Assembly (NCBI GenBank): GCA_947085825.1
Contig: CAMTXX010000068.1
Location: 1-36,935 of the forward strand
Length of the DNA: 36,935 bases
Reading direction: 5' to 3'
Source: JAOUFP01 sp947085825
GTDB lineage: Bacteria > Nitrospirota > Thermodesulfovibrionia > Thermodesulfovibrionales > UBA6898
Below are positions 15,934 through 22,866 of the stretch, in pieces. Every line of letters starts with the position of its first letter. Position 1 is the first letter of the stretch. Under the pieces are notes generated by a model. The model searched no databases. It was not told where the DNA came from and saw only the letters and a list, made by a program, of their open reading frames with translations. The position numbers were made by a program, and so were the translations under genes.

Positions 15934-16863
15934 TTATCCCTCCTGTTCAGCCATTTCTTCTTCCTGAAGTGAAGCACTCTCCCCAACAGAGGTTGGGTCA
16001 TATTCCCCTATTATCGACAACACCTTTGAGGCGGTTAAGGCGCCGTATGTTTCCTGGTCTATCATCATGACCGGAGCGAGCCCGCAGGCGCCGAGGCATC
16101 TTACTCCCTCGAGCGAGAACTTCCTGTTCTCCGTCGTATCTCCAATATCGATTTTCAGGGTCTCACTGATCTTGTGTACGACTTTCTCTATCCCTTTTAC
16201 ATAGCAGGCTGTTCCGATGCATACCCTGATGTTATGGTCGCCCCTTGGTTTCATGGTAAAGAATGAATAGAACGAGACAACGCTGTGCACTTCCGCCTCA
16301 GGTATGTTCAGCCCTTTTGCCAGTCTTTTTTGTACCACCGGCGGCAGGTAGCCTACAATCTCCTGCGCGCGCTGAAGCACAGGAATGAGGCAGCCGGGCC
16401 TGCTTTTAAACTGTTCCACGACCCTGTCGAGTTCTGCTGCCATTGCAGGCGGAAATTCCTCAGAGACTTTTTGCTCCTCGGGCTGCACTCCCTTTATCCA
16501 CTGGACGGCCCTCTGCGTGACGTCAAGCAGCACCGAAGGGGTAAAAGGCTTTGGTATGTAATCTAGGATGCCGAGTTCTATGGCTTCTTTTATTGTGTCC
16601 TGCGAAGGATAGCCAGTGATGATGAGGACGCCTATGGAAGGCTTTGCCTTTTTTATCCACCGTATCAGGGTTATGCCGTCGACTTCAGGCATCTTCAGGT
16701 CAGTAAAGACAAGATCGTAATTGCCCTGTTCCAGTTTGAGTATCGCCTCTCTGCCTCCAAGTGCGCCTTCTACCTCATATCCTTCGCTGCTTAGAACTCT
16801 TTGTGCGCTTTTTATTACAACGAGCTCGTCATCAACGACCAAGATTCTGGGTTCTCCTGACAT
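15934..16863 (-). CDS. Response-regulator receiver fused to a NuoE/HydC [2Fe-2S] subunit
   Basis: A 309-residue two-domain protein. Residues 5-120 are a complete receiver: Asp11-Asp12, phospho-acceptor Asp55 (FTDLKMPEVDG), Thr83 (IITGYPS) and Lys105 (IPKPFTP). Residues about 135-290 are a full NuoE/HydC thioredoxin-like [2Fe-2S] domain with the N-terminal helical bundle (RPGCLIPVLQRAQEIVGYLP) and ligands Cys215, Cys220 (VCIGTAC), Cys256 and Cys260 (RCLGACG). There is no DNA-binding output. The electron-transfer subunit partnering the HydB-like protein would therefore be directly phospho-regulated. A short acidic tail (EEEMAEQEG) ends it. It is preceded by AGGAGG and a repeat-filled leader. 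Confidence 0.93.
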   Translation of the reverse strand: MSGEPRILVVDDELVVIKSAQRVLSSEGYEVEGALGGREAILKLEQGNYDLVFTDLKMPEVDGITLIRWIKKAKPSIGVLIITGYPSQDTIKEAIELGILDYIPKPFTPSVLLDVTQRAVQWIKGVQPEEQKVSEEFPPAMAAELDRVVEQFKSRPGCLIPVLQRAQEIVGYLPPVVQKRLAKGLNIPEAEVHSVVSFYSFFTMKPRGDHNIRVCIGTACYVKGIEKVVHKISETLKIDIGDTTENRKFSLEGVRCLGACGLAPVMMIDQETYGALTASKVLSIIGEYDPTSVGESASLQEEEMAEQEG

Positions 16864-16885
16864 AAAAGTCCTCCTGTTTCTATAA

Positions 16886-17056
16886 TTAAACTAAATATTC
16901 ACCGCAGAGACGCAAAGTTCGCTGAGGTTTAGTTAATTCATTGTGATCCATTATCTGTCTCCCAAAAGGCTGAGAAATGGTAGTTTATATATTTCTGCCT
17001 TTCTCTGCGTCCTTTGTGCCTCTGCGGTGAACTATCACGGTTAAACTAAATATTCA
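16886..17056. repeat. Dispersed inverted repeat bracketed by a 16-base direct repeat
   Basis: TTAAACTAAATATTCA occurs at 16886-16901 and again at 17041-17056. Between them, 16898-16917 (TTCACCGCAGAGACGCAAAG) pairs with 17012-17031 (CTTTGTGCCTCTGCGGTGAA) as an imperfect 20-base inverted repeat, the CCGCAGAGACGCAAAG type of dispersed repeat seen in many bacterial genomes. The second direct repeat includes the stop codon of the receiver-GcvH gene. Confidence 0.75.
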
Positions 17057-17813
17057 TGGGTTGCACCCGCGCAAGCCAGAGAAGCCATCCCTCGCTCAGG
17101 TTGTCGCGTACAAGGGCGCTCATCGCGGTATTTGCCTGATGGTTGAGTTCCATTACCCTGCCGGACATCGGCGATAAGAGGTCCTCTGTCTGCCCCCCGC
17201 CTGAGAGAATTTTTGCAAAACTCTCGCCTGCGGCAACTTCTTTGAGGTTTTCAGGCAGATCAATGTACATCAAATGTCCGCTCAATAACCAATACCGTAC
17301 ATCGCAGCCGATCTCCCATAAGCCGTCCTTTAAAGGTCTTGCCCATGTGCCTTCCTTGTAGAAGATGACCGGATTTGCGGCATCCCTGAGGGAGACGATG
17401 TCGTTTCTGAATTCGTCTATAAAGGCCTTTCGTAATATCCAGCCCTTGTTGTCGAAAATTTTGTTGGCTACATTGAGCATGAAATCAGGGGTGAAGGGTT
17501 TTTCGATGAACTCAAACGCGCCGAACTTGACCGATTCTTTGGCGTCTTCAAGGGTTGGGTAGCCTGTTATGATCACGACGTCCAGTTTGGGCTGTATGAT
17601 CTTTGACTGCCTGAGGACGCTGATGCCGTTTGTATCGGGAAGTCTCACGTCGGAGATAAGGAGATCGAACTCCTCGTTGGAGATCTTCTTTATCGCGTCT
17701 TCACCTTTGTCAGTGGTGATTATAGTAAAGCCTTCAGCGCCGAGGATCCTTTTGCAGCTGAGTGTTACGACCGGATCATCATCAAGGACCAGTATTTTGC
17801 CCTTCTTTTCCAT
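17046..17813 (-). CDS. Response-regulator receiver fused to a GcvH-like domain lacking the lipoyl lysine
   Basis: A 255-residue protein. Residues 5-120 form an intact receiver (Asp11-13, phospho-acceptor Asp55 in LISDVRLPD, Thr83, Lys105 in IEKPFTP). Residues about 155-253 resemble glycine cleavage H protein / biotinyl-lipoyl folds: GLWEIGCDVRYWLLSGHLMYIDLP, AAGESFAKIL, LLSPMSGRVMELN, EGWLLWLARVQP. In GcvH the lipoylated lysine lies in ESVKAA; here the aligned stretch is SGGGQTED with Gly197 at that place, so lipoylation is not expected. The domain may serve as a docking module. The gene lies 183 bases upstream of the receiver-NuoE gene in the same direction; a repeat element separates them. 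Confidence 0.85.
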   Translation of the reverse strand: MEKKGKILVLDDDPVVTLSCKRILGAEGFTIITTDKGEDAIKKISNEEFDLLISDVRLPDTNGISVLRQSKIIQPKLDVVIITGYPTLEDAKESVKFGAFEFIEKPFTPDFMLNVANKIFDNKGWILRKAFIDEFRNDIVSLRDAANPVIFYKEGTWARPLKDGLWEIGCDVRYWLLSGHLMYIDLPENLKEVAAGESFAKILSGGGQTEDLLSPMSGRVMELNHQANTAMSALVRDNLSEGWLLWLARVQPMNI

Positions 17814-17895
17814 GAAATGCCCTCCTGGTTATGTTTTATTGAATCCATACATGTTCATCTGAATTTGTTTATGCAATAAAAATGCCTCTCTAAAT

Positions 17896-18030
17896 TAGAG
17901 TCTGTGTATAAATTGCAAGAATCAAAAAAGGCTGTCATTCCCGCAATCCCGTCCCGAAAGCTTTCGGGAGACGGAGCCGCCGGAATGACAAACTAACAGC
18001 TAAAAAATCGATTTTATACACAGATACTCT
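17896..18030. repeat. MITE-like hairpin element with a TGTCATTCC core
   Basis: Outer arms TAGAGTCTGTGTATAAA (17896-17912) and TTTATACACAGATACTCT (18013-18030) are inverted repeats with one gap. Inside, 17933-17990 runs from TGTCATTCC to GGAATGACA and holds a nested palindrome CCCGAAAGCTTTCGGG. It ends one base before the HEPN stop codon. The arms resemble those of the element at 24564-24711. Confidence 0.75.
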
Positions 18031-18031
18031 T

Positions 18032-18400
18032 TTATTCACTATCGTCAAGGCTTTCCTCTTTTTTAAGATCATTCAAAACCATCTTCATTGAGGGTTTTAT
18101 CGCAGAAAGATTTTCCTTGACAACCTTCCAGACAATATCATATCTGATGCCAAAATAGAAATGACTGATTTTATCTCGCATTTTTGCCATCTGTTTCCAG
18201 GGAAGGGTCTTATATTTTGACCTTATCTCAACGGGAATATTTTTTGTTGCTTCTCCGATAATGCCTATTTTCCAGATAACGGCGCTTTTTGTCTTGTCAT
18301 CGTTGACGAAATCATCAAACTTCATCTCGCCAACAAACTGCTCAATGCTTTCTATTGCCTCAACAATATCCTTCACATATAAAACGTAATCCCGTTTCAC
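18032..18400 (-). CDS. HEPN-domain toxin (HepT-like)
   Basis: A 122-residue helical protein of the HepT/DUF86 type. The signature Arg-x4-His motif with a following Tyr is seen as RDKISHFYFGIRYD (about residues 75-88), the presumed ribonuclease active site. It overlaps the upstream nucleotidyltransferase by four bases. In characterised MNT/HEPN systems the antitoxin inactivates HepT by adding nucleotides to the tyrosine of this motif. The pair lies inside the signalling cluster and is probably unrelated to it. Confidence 0.9.
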   Translation of the reverse strand: MKRDYVLYVKDIVEAIESIEQFVGEMKFDDFVNDDKTKSAVIWKIGIIGEATKNIPVEIRSKYKTLPWKQMAKMRDKISHFYFGIRYDIVWKVVKENLSAIKPSMKMVLNDLKKEESLDDSE

Positions 18401-18690
18401 AGATAGATAACCTCTTTTAAAATACGGGCTTTCAACTCCGGCCTTATCCCTTGCTTATCCACCAGATCAACCTTTTTCCTTAAAAGTTTCTCAAGGTAAA
18501 TTTCAAGTTCAATAAATTTAAAAAAATCCGGGATTTCATGAAAATCCACAAGAATATCGATATCGCTTCGCCTTCCCTGTTCGCCACGGACAAATGAGCC
18601 GAATATGCCGATTTCGCTAACCTTATATTTCTGAGTCACCTCAGCCTTATGATCTCCTAAAATCGTCTTTATTTCTTCAAGCGTTTTCAT
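18397..18690 (-). CDS. MNT nucleotidyltransferase antitoxin
   Basis: A 97-residue minimal nucleotidyltransferase with the motif GIFGSFVRGEQGRRSDIDIL (about residues 28-47), giving the GS-x-R and DxD metal-binding signature, plus a third acidic position in KKVDLVDK. I start at ATG 18690 because AAGGAGG ends six bases before it; the ATG at 18696 would leave no spacer. It overlaps the preceding gene's end by 14 bases. It is the antitoxin partner of the HEPN protein. Confidence 0.9.
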   Translation of the reverse strand: MKTLEEIKTILGDHKAEVTQKYKVSEIGIFGSFVRGEQGRRSDIDILVDFHEIPDFFKFIELEIYLEKLLRKKVDLVDKQGIRPELKARILKEVIYL

Positions 18691-19165
18691 AGGCATCCTC
18701 CTTACTGCAGACCTCAGTTTCTTTGTCTGCTCTTATTTCAGAACAAAAGAACGGATATCCATTGTCTGAAAGATTTTCTCGCACAATGTAAGAGGCCAGA
18801 AAATACTCCTGAAAAATCTTAAAGGCGAAGATGACCTTTAAGACTGAACCGTGTCTAACTGTTTGAGCCATTAATACAGAATTAAGCAAAATACTCAGTA
18901 CTTGGCCTGAGTTATCATTGAATATCTTTTTTGCCTCTTCGGCGATGATTTCTGAATCAACCGTCTCTGTAAGCGCATAAGTTTGCTGAATTTGAGTAGT
19001 CATGCTAAATGCAACATTCTCCTTCAGTCGAGTTTTTAGCAGGGTAAATCCATTTTTGCCACTAGCGGCTGTTTTGACAAAATAGCCCGCAGGCTCAAGG
19101 ACGCGTTGGCAGCTTGTTCTGACAATCTCTTCGTCGTCTAAGATTAGCGCTCTGCCTTTGTTCAT
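18677..19165 (-). CDS. Degenerate response-regulator-like protein with unrelated C-terminus
   Basis: A 162-residue protein. The first about 45 residues (RALILDDEEIVRTSCQRVLEPAGYFVKTAASG) closely follow the receivers of this cluster, with both N-terminal acidic residues. After that the phospho-acceptor Asp, Thr and Lys regions are absent. The remaining about 110 residues are something else and I do not recognise them; FAFKIFQEYFLASYIV resembles the FQEYF segment near the end of some NACHT/STAND NTPases. It looks like a chimera left by deletion or insertion. It is probably not a functional regulator, but the frame is intact and starts normally. Confidence 0.6.
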   Translation of the reverse strand: MNKGRALILDDEEIVRTSCQRVLEPAGYFVKTAASGKNGFTLLKTRLKENVAFSMTTQIQQTYALTETVDSEIIAEEAKKIFNDNSGQVLSILLNSVLMAQTVRHGSVLKVIFAFKIFQEYFLASYIVRENLSDNGYPFFCSEIRADKETEVCSKEDAYENA

Positions 19166-19196
19166 GATTGTCCTGTGCTGCGTGTAAGGTCTGTAA

Positions 19197-19571
19197 TCAT
19201 TTTTGCTTGCCGGTCAAAGCTCCTGAAACAGCAGAAATAAGGGCATCAGGAGTGAAGGGTTTTTCGATATAGTCGTAAGCCCCGAGCTTGATCGCTTTTA
19301 CCGCAGTGTCAACCGTCTGGTACCCTGTGACTATGATGACTTGGGTTTCAGGCCATTTCCCCTTGAGGATTCTGAGCACCTCGATGCCGTCTATATCAGG
19401 CATTTTCAGGTCTGTAAGAACAAGGTCAAACCTGTCTTCACCGGCCATCTTCAGGCCTTCCACCCCATTTTTTGCAAGACTTACTTCATATCCCTCAGGA
19501 ACGAGTGTCCGGCTGCAGCTTGTCCTTACAATGTCCTCGTCATCTATAACAAGAATTTTGCCCTTGCTCAT
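19197..19571 (-). CDS. CheY-like single-domain response regulator
   Basis: A 124-residue stand-alone receiver with all key residues: Asp11-Asp12-Glu13, phospho-acceptor Asp55 (LTDLKMPDIDG), Thr83 (IVTGYQT) and Lys105 (IEKPFTP). It overlaps the kinase stop by four bases (ATGA), so it is surely the kinase's cognate partner. With no output domain it may act as a phospho-shuttle to the receiver-NuoE and receiver-GcvH proteins, whose receivers closely resemble it. Confidence 0.92.
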   Translation of the reverse strand: MSKGKILVIDDEDIVRTSCSRTLVPEGYEVSLAKNGVEGLKMAGEDRFDLVLTDLKMPDIDGIEVLRILKGKWPETQVIIVTGYQTVDTAVKAIKLGAYDYIEKPFTPDALISAVSGALTGKQK

Positions 19572-21145
19572 GTGTCCTCCCTTTGTGCCGGGAGCTTTAC
19601 ATGGAAGCTGCTCCCTTCGTTGAGACTGGTTTTAACGGTAATCTTCCCGCCGTGCTCCTGTATAATGCCATGGCTTACCGCAAGTCCCAGACCTGTGCCT
19701 TTTCCGACAGGCTTTGTCGTGAAGAAGGGCTCGAAGAGCTTTTCGAGGTTTTCTTCAGGAATGCCGGGGCCGGTGTCTCTGAAGATCACCTCTGCAAAGT
19801 CCCGGTTGTCTTCAGAGATATTCCGTGTAATGAGGGTCAGGGTACCCTTTCCATCCATGGCATCGGCGGCGTTCATGATCATATTCAGGAAAACCTGCTG
19901 CAACTGTGAAGAGTCAGCCTTGACGCGCAGGAGCGCAGGGTCAAAATCCGTGATTAGTTTTATATCGAAGAAATCAGCCTTGTTGCGCACGATATTTATG
20001 GAGCTATGCAGCACGTCGTTAATGTTCGTCAGCGCCTTTTCTGCTGCTGAGGCCCGGGCAAAACCGAGCAGACCCTTGATTATGGTCGAACACCTGTTGG
20101 CCTGGTCTATGATCACCTCTATGTCCTCCCGCTCCTGTGTGCCGGGCGGGAATTTCTTCAGCAGGAGATGCCCGAATGTGACGATTCCAGTCAGGGGGCT
20201 GTTGATCTCATGCGCAACTCCTGCCGCCATCCTGCCCAAGGAGGCCAGTTTCTCGGAATGGATGAGCTGCGCCTGGGCTCTCTGTATCGCTTCGGTCTTT
20301 TCCTGGACCTTTTTCTCAAGGGTATTGCCCCAGTCCATCAATTCATTCTTTGTTTTTTTCAGGTCAGAGGTCATTGCGTTGAAGGCGCTTGCAAGTTCCG
20401 CTATCTCATCTTTTCCCTTGACGTTGATGGTGTAATCAAGGTCGCCGCCGGCCACCCTTTCCATGCCCTTTGCCAGCAGGCTTACAGGTGTTGAAACAAG
20501 GTTCCAGAGGATTGTGCAGAGCACAATCGAGATGACAAACAAAAAGGCAAGGACATAGATGGTTATCGCTATCCCCTGCTGCTTTATGCTTTTGTCCAGA
20601 ACGGCGAGGGAGAGGTTCGCCTCTATGAGTCCGAGGACTTTCTGCTCCTTTTTATGCACGTGACATGTGGAAGTGTAACAGGCAGGTTCATTGTAGATCG
20701 GCTGTACGATATTCAGTACCCGAAAATCCTTTTCTTTCCTGATAGACCAGCCCGGCGTGTCTTTCGTGTGTGAATTTGCTGCGTGACAGCTTGTACAGAT
20801 AGGGGAATTCCTGTCGACAAGCGTGCCGATGTCTTCTTTATCAGAGGAATAGGCGATCTTCCCTTTACTATCGAAAATACGCACGCGCGAAACTCCTTCT
20901 GCCGAACCTATCGCCTCGATGGTCTGCTGTATTAAGAGCTCCTGAAAGGTGAGCATGCCATAACGCGTACTTTTTTTTACATAGTCAACAAAGGAATAGC
21001 CGTATTTTACCGAGTTCTGTATAAGTTCTCTTTCCTGATGTTTGAAGAGGAAAAACCAGAAGACAGCGCTGCCGGCAATCATCAGGCTGCCGATGGTCAA
21101 AATCAATTTCCCTGTCAATGAGTGCAAAGATTTTTTAACCAGCAT
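19568..21145 (-). CDS. Membrane sensor histidine kinase with periplasmic heme-c-type motifs
   Basis: A 525-residue kinase. A transmembrane helix at about residues 13-34 is followed by a periplasmic sensor region to about 190, a second helix at 191-215, HAMP at about 216-270, a coiled coil, then HisKA (GVAHEINSPLTG, His312) and a complete HATPase (N-box NMIMNAADAM, DTGPGIPEENLEKLFEPFFTT, GTGLGLAVSHG). The periplasmic part holds CTSCH (117-121), a standard heme c motif, and CYTSTCH (156-162), a wider CX4CH motif. Two covalently bound hemes are plausible, making it a redox or gas sensor. It is the first gene of the minus-strand cluster and divergent from nuoA. Confidence 0.92.
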   Translation of the reverse strand: MLVKKSLHSLTGKLILTIGSLMIAGSAVFWFFLFKHQERELIQNSVKYGYSFVDYVKKSTRYGMLTFQELLIQQTIEAIGSAEGVSRVRIFDSKGKIAYSSDKEDIGTLVDRNSPICTSCHAANSHTKDTPGWSIRKEKDFRVLNIVQPIYNEPACYTSTCHVHKKEQKVLGLIEANLSLAVLDKSIKQQGIAITIYVLAFLFVISIVLCTILWNLVSTPVSLLAKGMERVAGGDLDYTINVKGKDEIAELASAFNAMTSDLKKTKNELMDWGNTLEKKVQEKTEAIQRAQAQLIHSEKLASLGRMAAGVAHEINSPLTGIVTFGHLLLKKFPPGTQEREDIEVIIDQANRCSTIIKGLLGFARASAAEKALTNINDVLHSSINIVRNKADFFDIKLITDFDPALLRVKADSSQLQQVFLNMIMNAADAMDGKGTLTLITRNISEDNRDFAEVIFRDTGPGIPEENLEKLFEPFFTTKPVGKGTGLGLAVSHGIIQEHGGKITVKTSLNEGSSFHVKLPAQREDT

Positions 21146-21215
21146 AAGAGAAATTTAAATCATTTGAAAAATTAATGCAAGATAAAAGCTAAAACTACAG
21201 GTTTAATTTTTTTGC

Positions 21216-21245
21216 TTGACATCCGGAGGTGGTTTTAGATATAAA
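21216..21245 (+). promoter_or_regulatory. Candidate sigma-70-type promoter for the nuo operon
   Basis: TTGACA at 21216-21221 and TATAAA at 21240-21245 are separated by 18 bases, a near-consensus housekeeping promoter. A GGAGG sequence (21225-21229) lies inside the spacer and would not be transcribed if this promoter is used. Transcription would begin near 21252, just before ATG 21256. The kinase starts 70 bases to the left on the other strand, so both operons share this gap. Confidence 0.55.
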
Positions 21246-21255
21246 TTATAGCGTC

Positions 21256-21627
21256 ATGCCTGGAACGTATATGCCGTCAGAATATCTGCCGATTTTATTA
21301 TTTCTCATGGTCGCCACGGCCTTTGGAATAGGCGCGCTATTGATCGGTGAACTCTTCAGGATGAAAAGACCTTATGCGGAAAAACTTATGCCGTATGAAT
21401 CAGGAAACCCGCCGGTGGGAGAGCCCCGTTATCGTTTTTCCATTAAATTCTATATTGCCGCCATGCTCTTCGTCATCTTCGATGTTGAACTCGTCTTTCT
21501 CTATCCCTGGGCAATTGTGTTCGATGATATCGGACTGTATGCCTTCATAGCTATGGTAATTTTTATCGTCATACTTCTGGTGGGATATATCTACGCCTGG
21601 AAAAAGGAGGCTTTTGTATGGGACTGA
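21256..21627 (+). CDS. nuoA: NADH-quinone oxidoreductase subunit A
   Basis: Membrane subunit of complex I with three predicted helices (YLPILLFLMVATAFGIGALL at the N-terminus; IKFYIAAMLFVIFDVELVFLYPWA; AFIAMVIFIVILLVGYIYAW). The loop carries the conserved ESGNPPVGEPRYRFSIKFY, typical of NuoA. Start is uncertain: ATG 21256 and ATG 21271 both precede the first helix without a clear ribosome binding site, and a GTG at 21229 directly abuts GGAGG. The end overlaps nuoB by 10 bases. Confidence 0.93.
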   Translation: MPGTYMPSEYLPILLFLMVATAFGIGALLIGELFRMKRPYAEKLMPYESGNPPVGEPRYRFSIKFYIAAMLFVIFDVELVFLYPWAIVFDDIGLYAFIAMVIFIVILLVGYIYAWKKEAFVWD

Positions 21628-22142
21628 TAACCATTCCCTCTTTGTCGCTTGTTGAAGTTGAGGAAGGCACCAAAATACTGGCGCCCAACATCATCATCAC
21701 CTCGATGGACAAGCTGGTAAACTGGGGAAGGAGTTCATCTCTGTGGCCGGTGACCTTCGGGCTTGCCTGTTGCGCCATTGAAATGATGACGACGGGATCG
21801 TCACATTATGACCTGGACAGGATGGGCATCATCTTCAGGGGGTCTCCGAGACAGGCGGATTTCATGATCGTTGCCGGCACGGTGACAAAAAAAATGTCGG
21901 ATATCGTCAGAAGGGTTTATGACCAGATGCCTGAACCCCGTTATGTGCTTTCCATGGGCAGTTGCGCATGCAGCGGTGGTATCTTCAATACGTACAGCGT
22001 TGTTCAGGGATGCGATTCTTTTGTCCCTGTGGATGTCTATATACCGGGTTGCCCTCCAAGACCTGAGGCGCTTCTTGACGGGATCATAAAGCTGCAGGAA
22101 AAAATTCACAGGGAGCAGTTCAGGTGGAGCAGGTGGAGATGA
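21618..22142 (+). CDS. nuoB: NADH-quinone oxidoreductase subunit B
   Basis: A 174-residue subunit that carries cluster N2, the last [4Fe-4S] before quinone. The ligands are visible as GLACCAIEMM (adjacent cysteines), MGSCACSGG and PGCPPRPEALL. AAAGGAGG precedes the ATG, which lies inside the end of nuoA. Full length for the family. Confidence 0.97.
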   Translation: MGLITIPSLSLVEVEEGTKILAPNIIITSMDKLVNWGRSSSLWPVTFGLACCAIEMMTTGSSHYDLDRMGIIFRGSPRQADFMIVAGTVTKKMSDIVRRVYDQMPEPRYVLSMGSCACSGGIFNTYSVVQGCDSFVPVDVYIPGCPPRPEALLDGIIKLQEKIHREQFRWSRWR

Positions 22143-22239
22143 AAAGGCAGGGCTTAGGGATTAGTGGCTGGGGATTGGAGCTTGACGATTTAAAAATTCT
22201 TTGCAAATCCCTAACCCCAAAACCCTTGAAAAAGAAGAT

Positions 22240-22773
22240 ATGGAACCATTAAATATTGCAGAAAAAATAAAGGAAATTTTTCCGGAGGAAGTCCTTGAGA
22301 TAAAGGAATTCAGGGGACAGGTATCTGTTATCCTCAGGAAAAACAGGATAAGGGATATAGCGCGATATCTTCATGACGCCCCTGAGCTTTATTTTGATTA
22401 TCTCATAGACGTCTTTGGCGTGGACTACCTTGGAAAAAAGGACAAACGTTTTGAGGTTGTCTATCAGCTCTATTCGATCAAACACCGTCAGGCGTTACGC
22501 TTAAGAGCCGAGGTGTCAGCGGAAGATCCCGCGATAGATTCTGTTACTTCCGTGTGGACCGGAGCAAACTGGCATGAACGCGAGGCCTTCGACCTCTATG
22601 GCATTACGTTTAACGGTCATCCTGATCTCAGAAGAATACTCATGCCTGAGGATTGGGAAGGACATCCGTTACGAAAGGACTATCCTCTCAAAGGGCCTGC
22701 AAAGGAATGGAGCGGGTTTGAAGATGTGCTTGAAAGAGCAAAGCGTTTTAAAGATTATGAGTGGCATGGATAA
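22240..22773 (+). CDS. nuoC: NADH-quinone oxidoreductase subunit C
   Basis: A 177-residue 30-kDa-type subunit with the signature ERELYDLYGITF-like stretch seen as WHEREAFDLYGITFNGHPDLRRIL and PLRKDYPL. I chose ATG 22240 (MEPLNIAEK); an upstream TTG at 22201 would add 13 residues encoded by a repeat-like spacer. That spacer (22143-22239) contains TAGGGATT and AATCCCTA as an inverted pair. NuoC is separate from NuoD here, not fused. Confidence 0.95.
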   Translation: MEPLNIAEKIKEIFPEEVLEIKEFRGQVSVILRKNRIRDIARYLHDAPELYFDYLIDVFGVDYLGKKDKRFEVVYQLYSIKHRQALRLRAEVSAEDPAIDSVTSVWTGANWHEREAFDLYGITFNGHPDLRRILMPEDWEGHPLRKDYPLKGPAKEWSGFEDVLERAKRFKDYEWHG

Positions 22774-22785
22774 TCTTAAGGATGC

Positions 22786-22813
22786 AAGATACAAGATACA
22801 AGATACAAGATAC
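22786..22813. repeat. Four-unit heptamer repeat between nuoC and nuoD
   Basis: AAGATAC repeated four times exactly (22786-22813). It is followed at about 22829-22860 by three CCTGCATC units that are partly complementary to the GGATGCAAG just before the array. The whole 93-base nuoC-nuoD gap is made of this repeat material. Confidence 0.85.
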
Positions 22814-22866
22814 AGGATAAAAAAACTTTCCTGCATCCTGCATCGTGAATCCTGCATCGTGAAAAT

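Noticed and set aside
19341..20435. A 364-codon open frame on the plus strand opposite the kinase
   Set aside because: It is antisense to the conserved HATPase and HisKA regions, is rich in Ser/Pro/Arg without domains, and reflects codon bias of the kinase strand.
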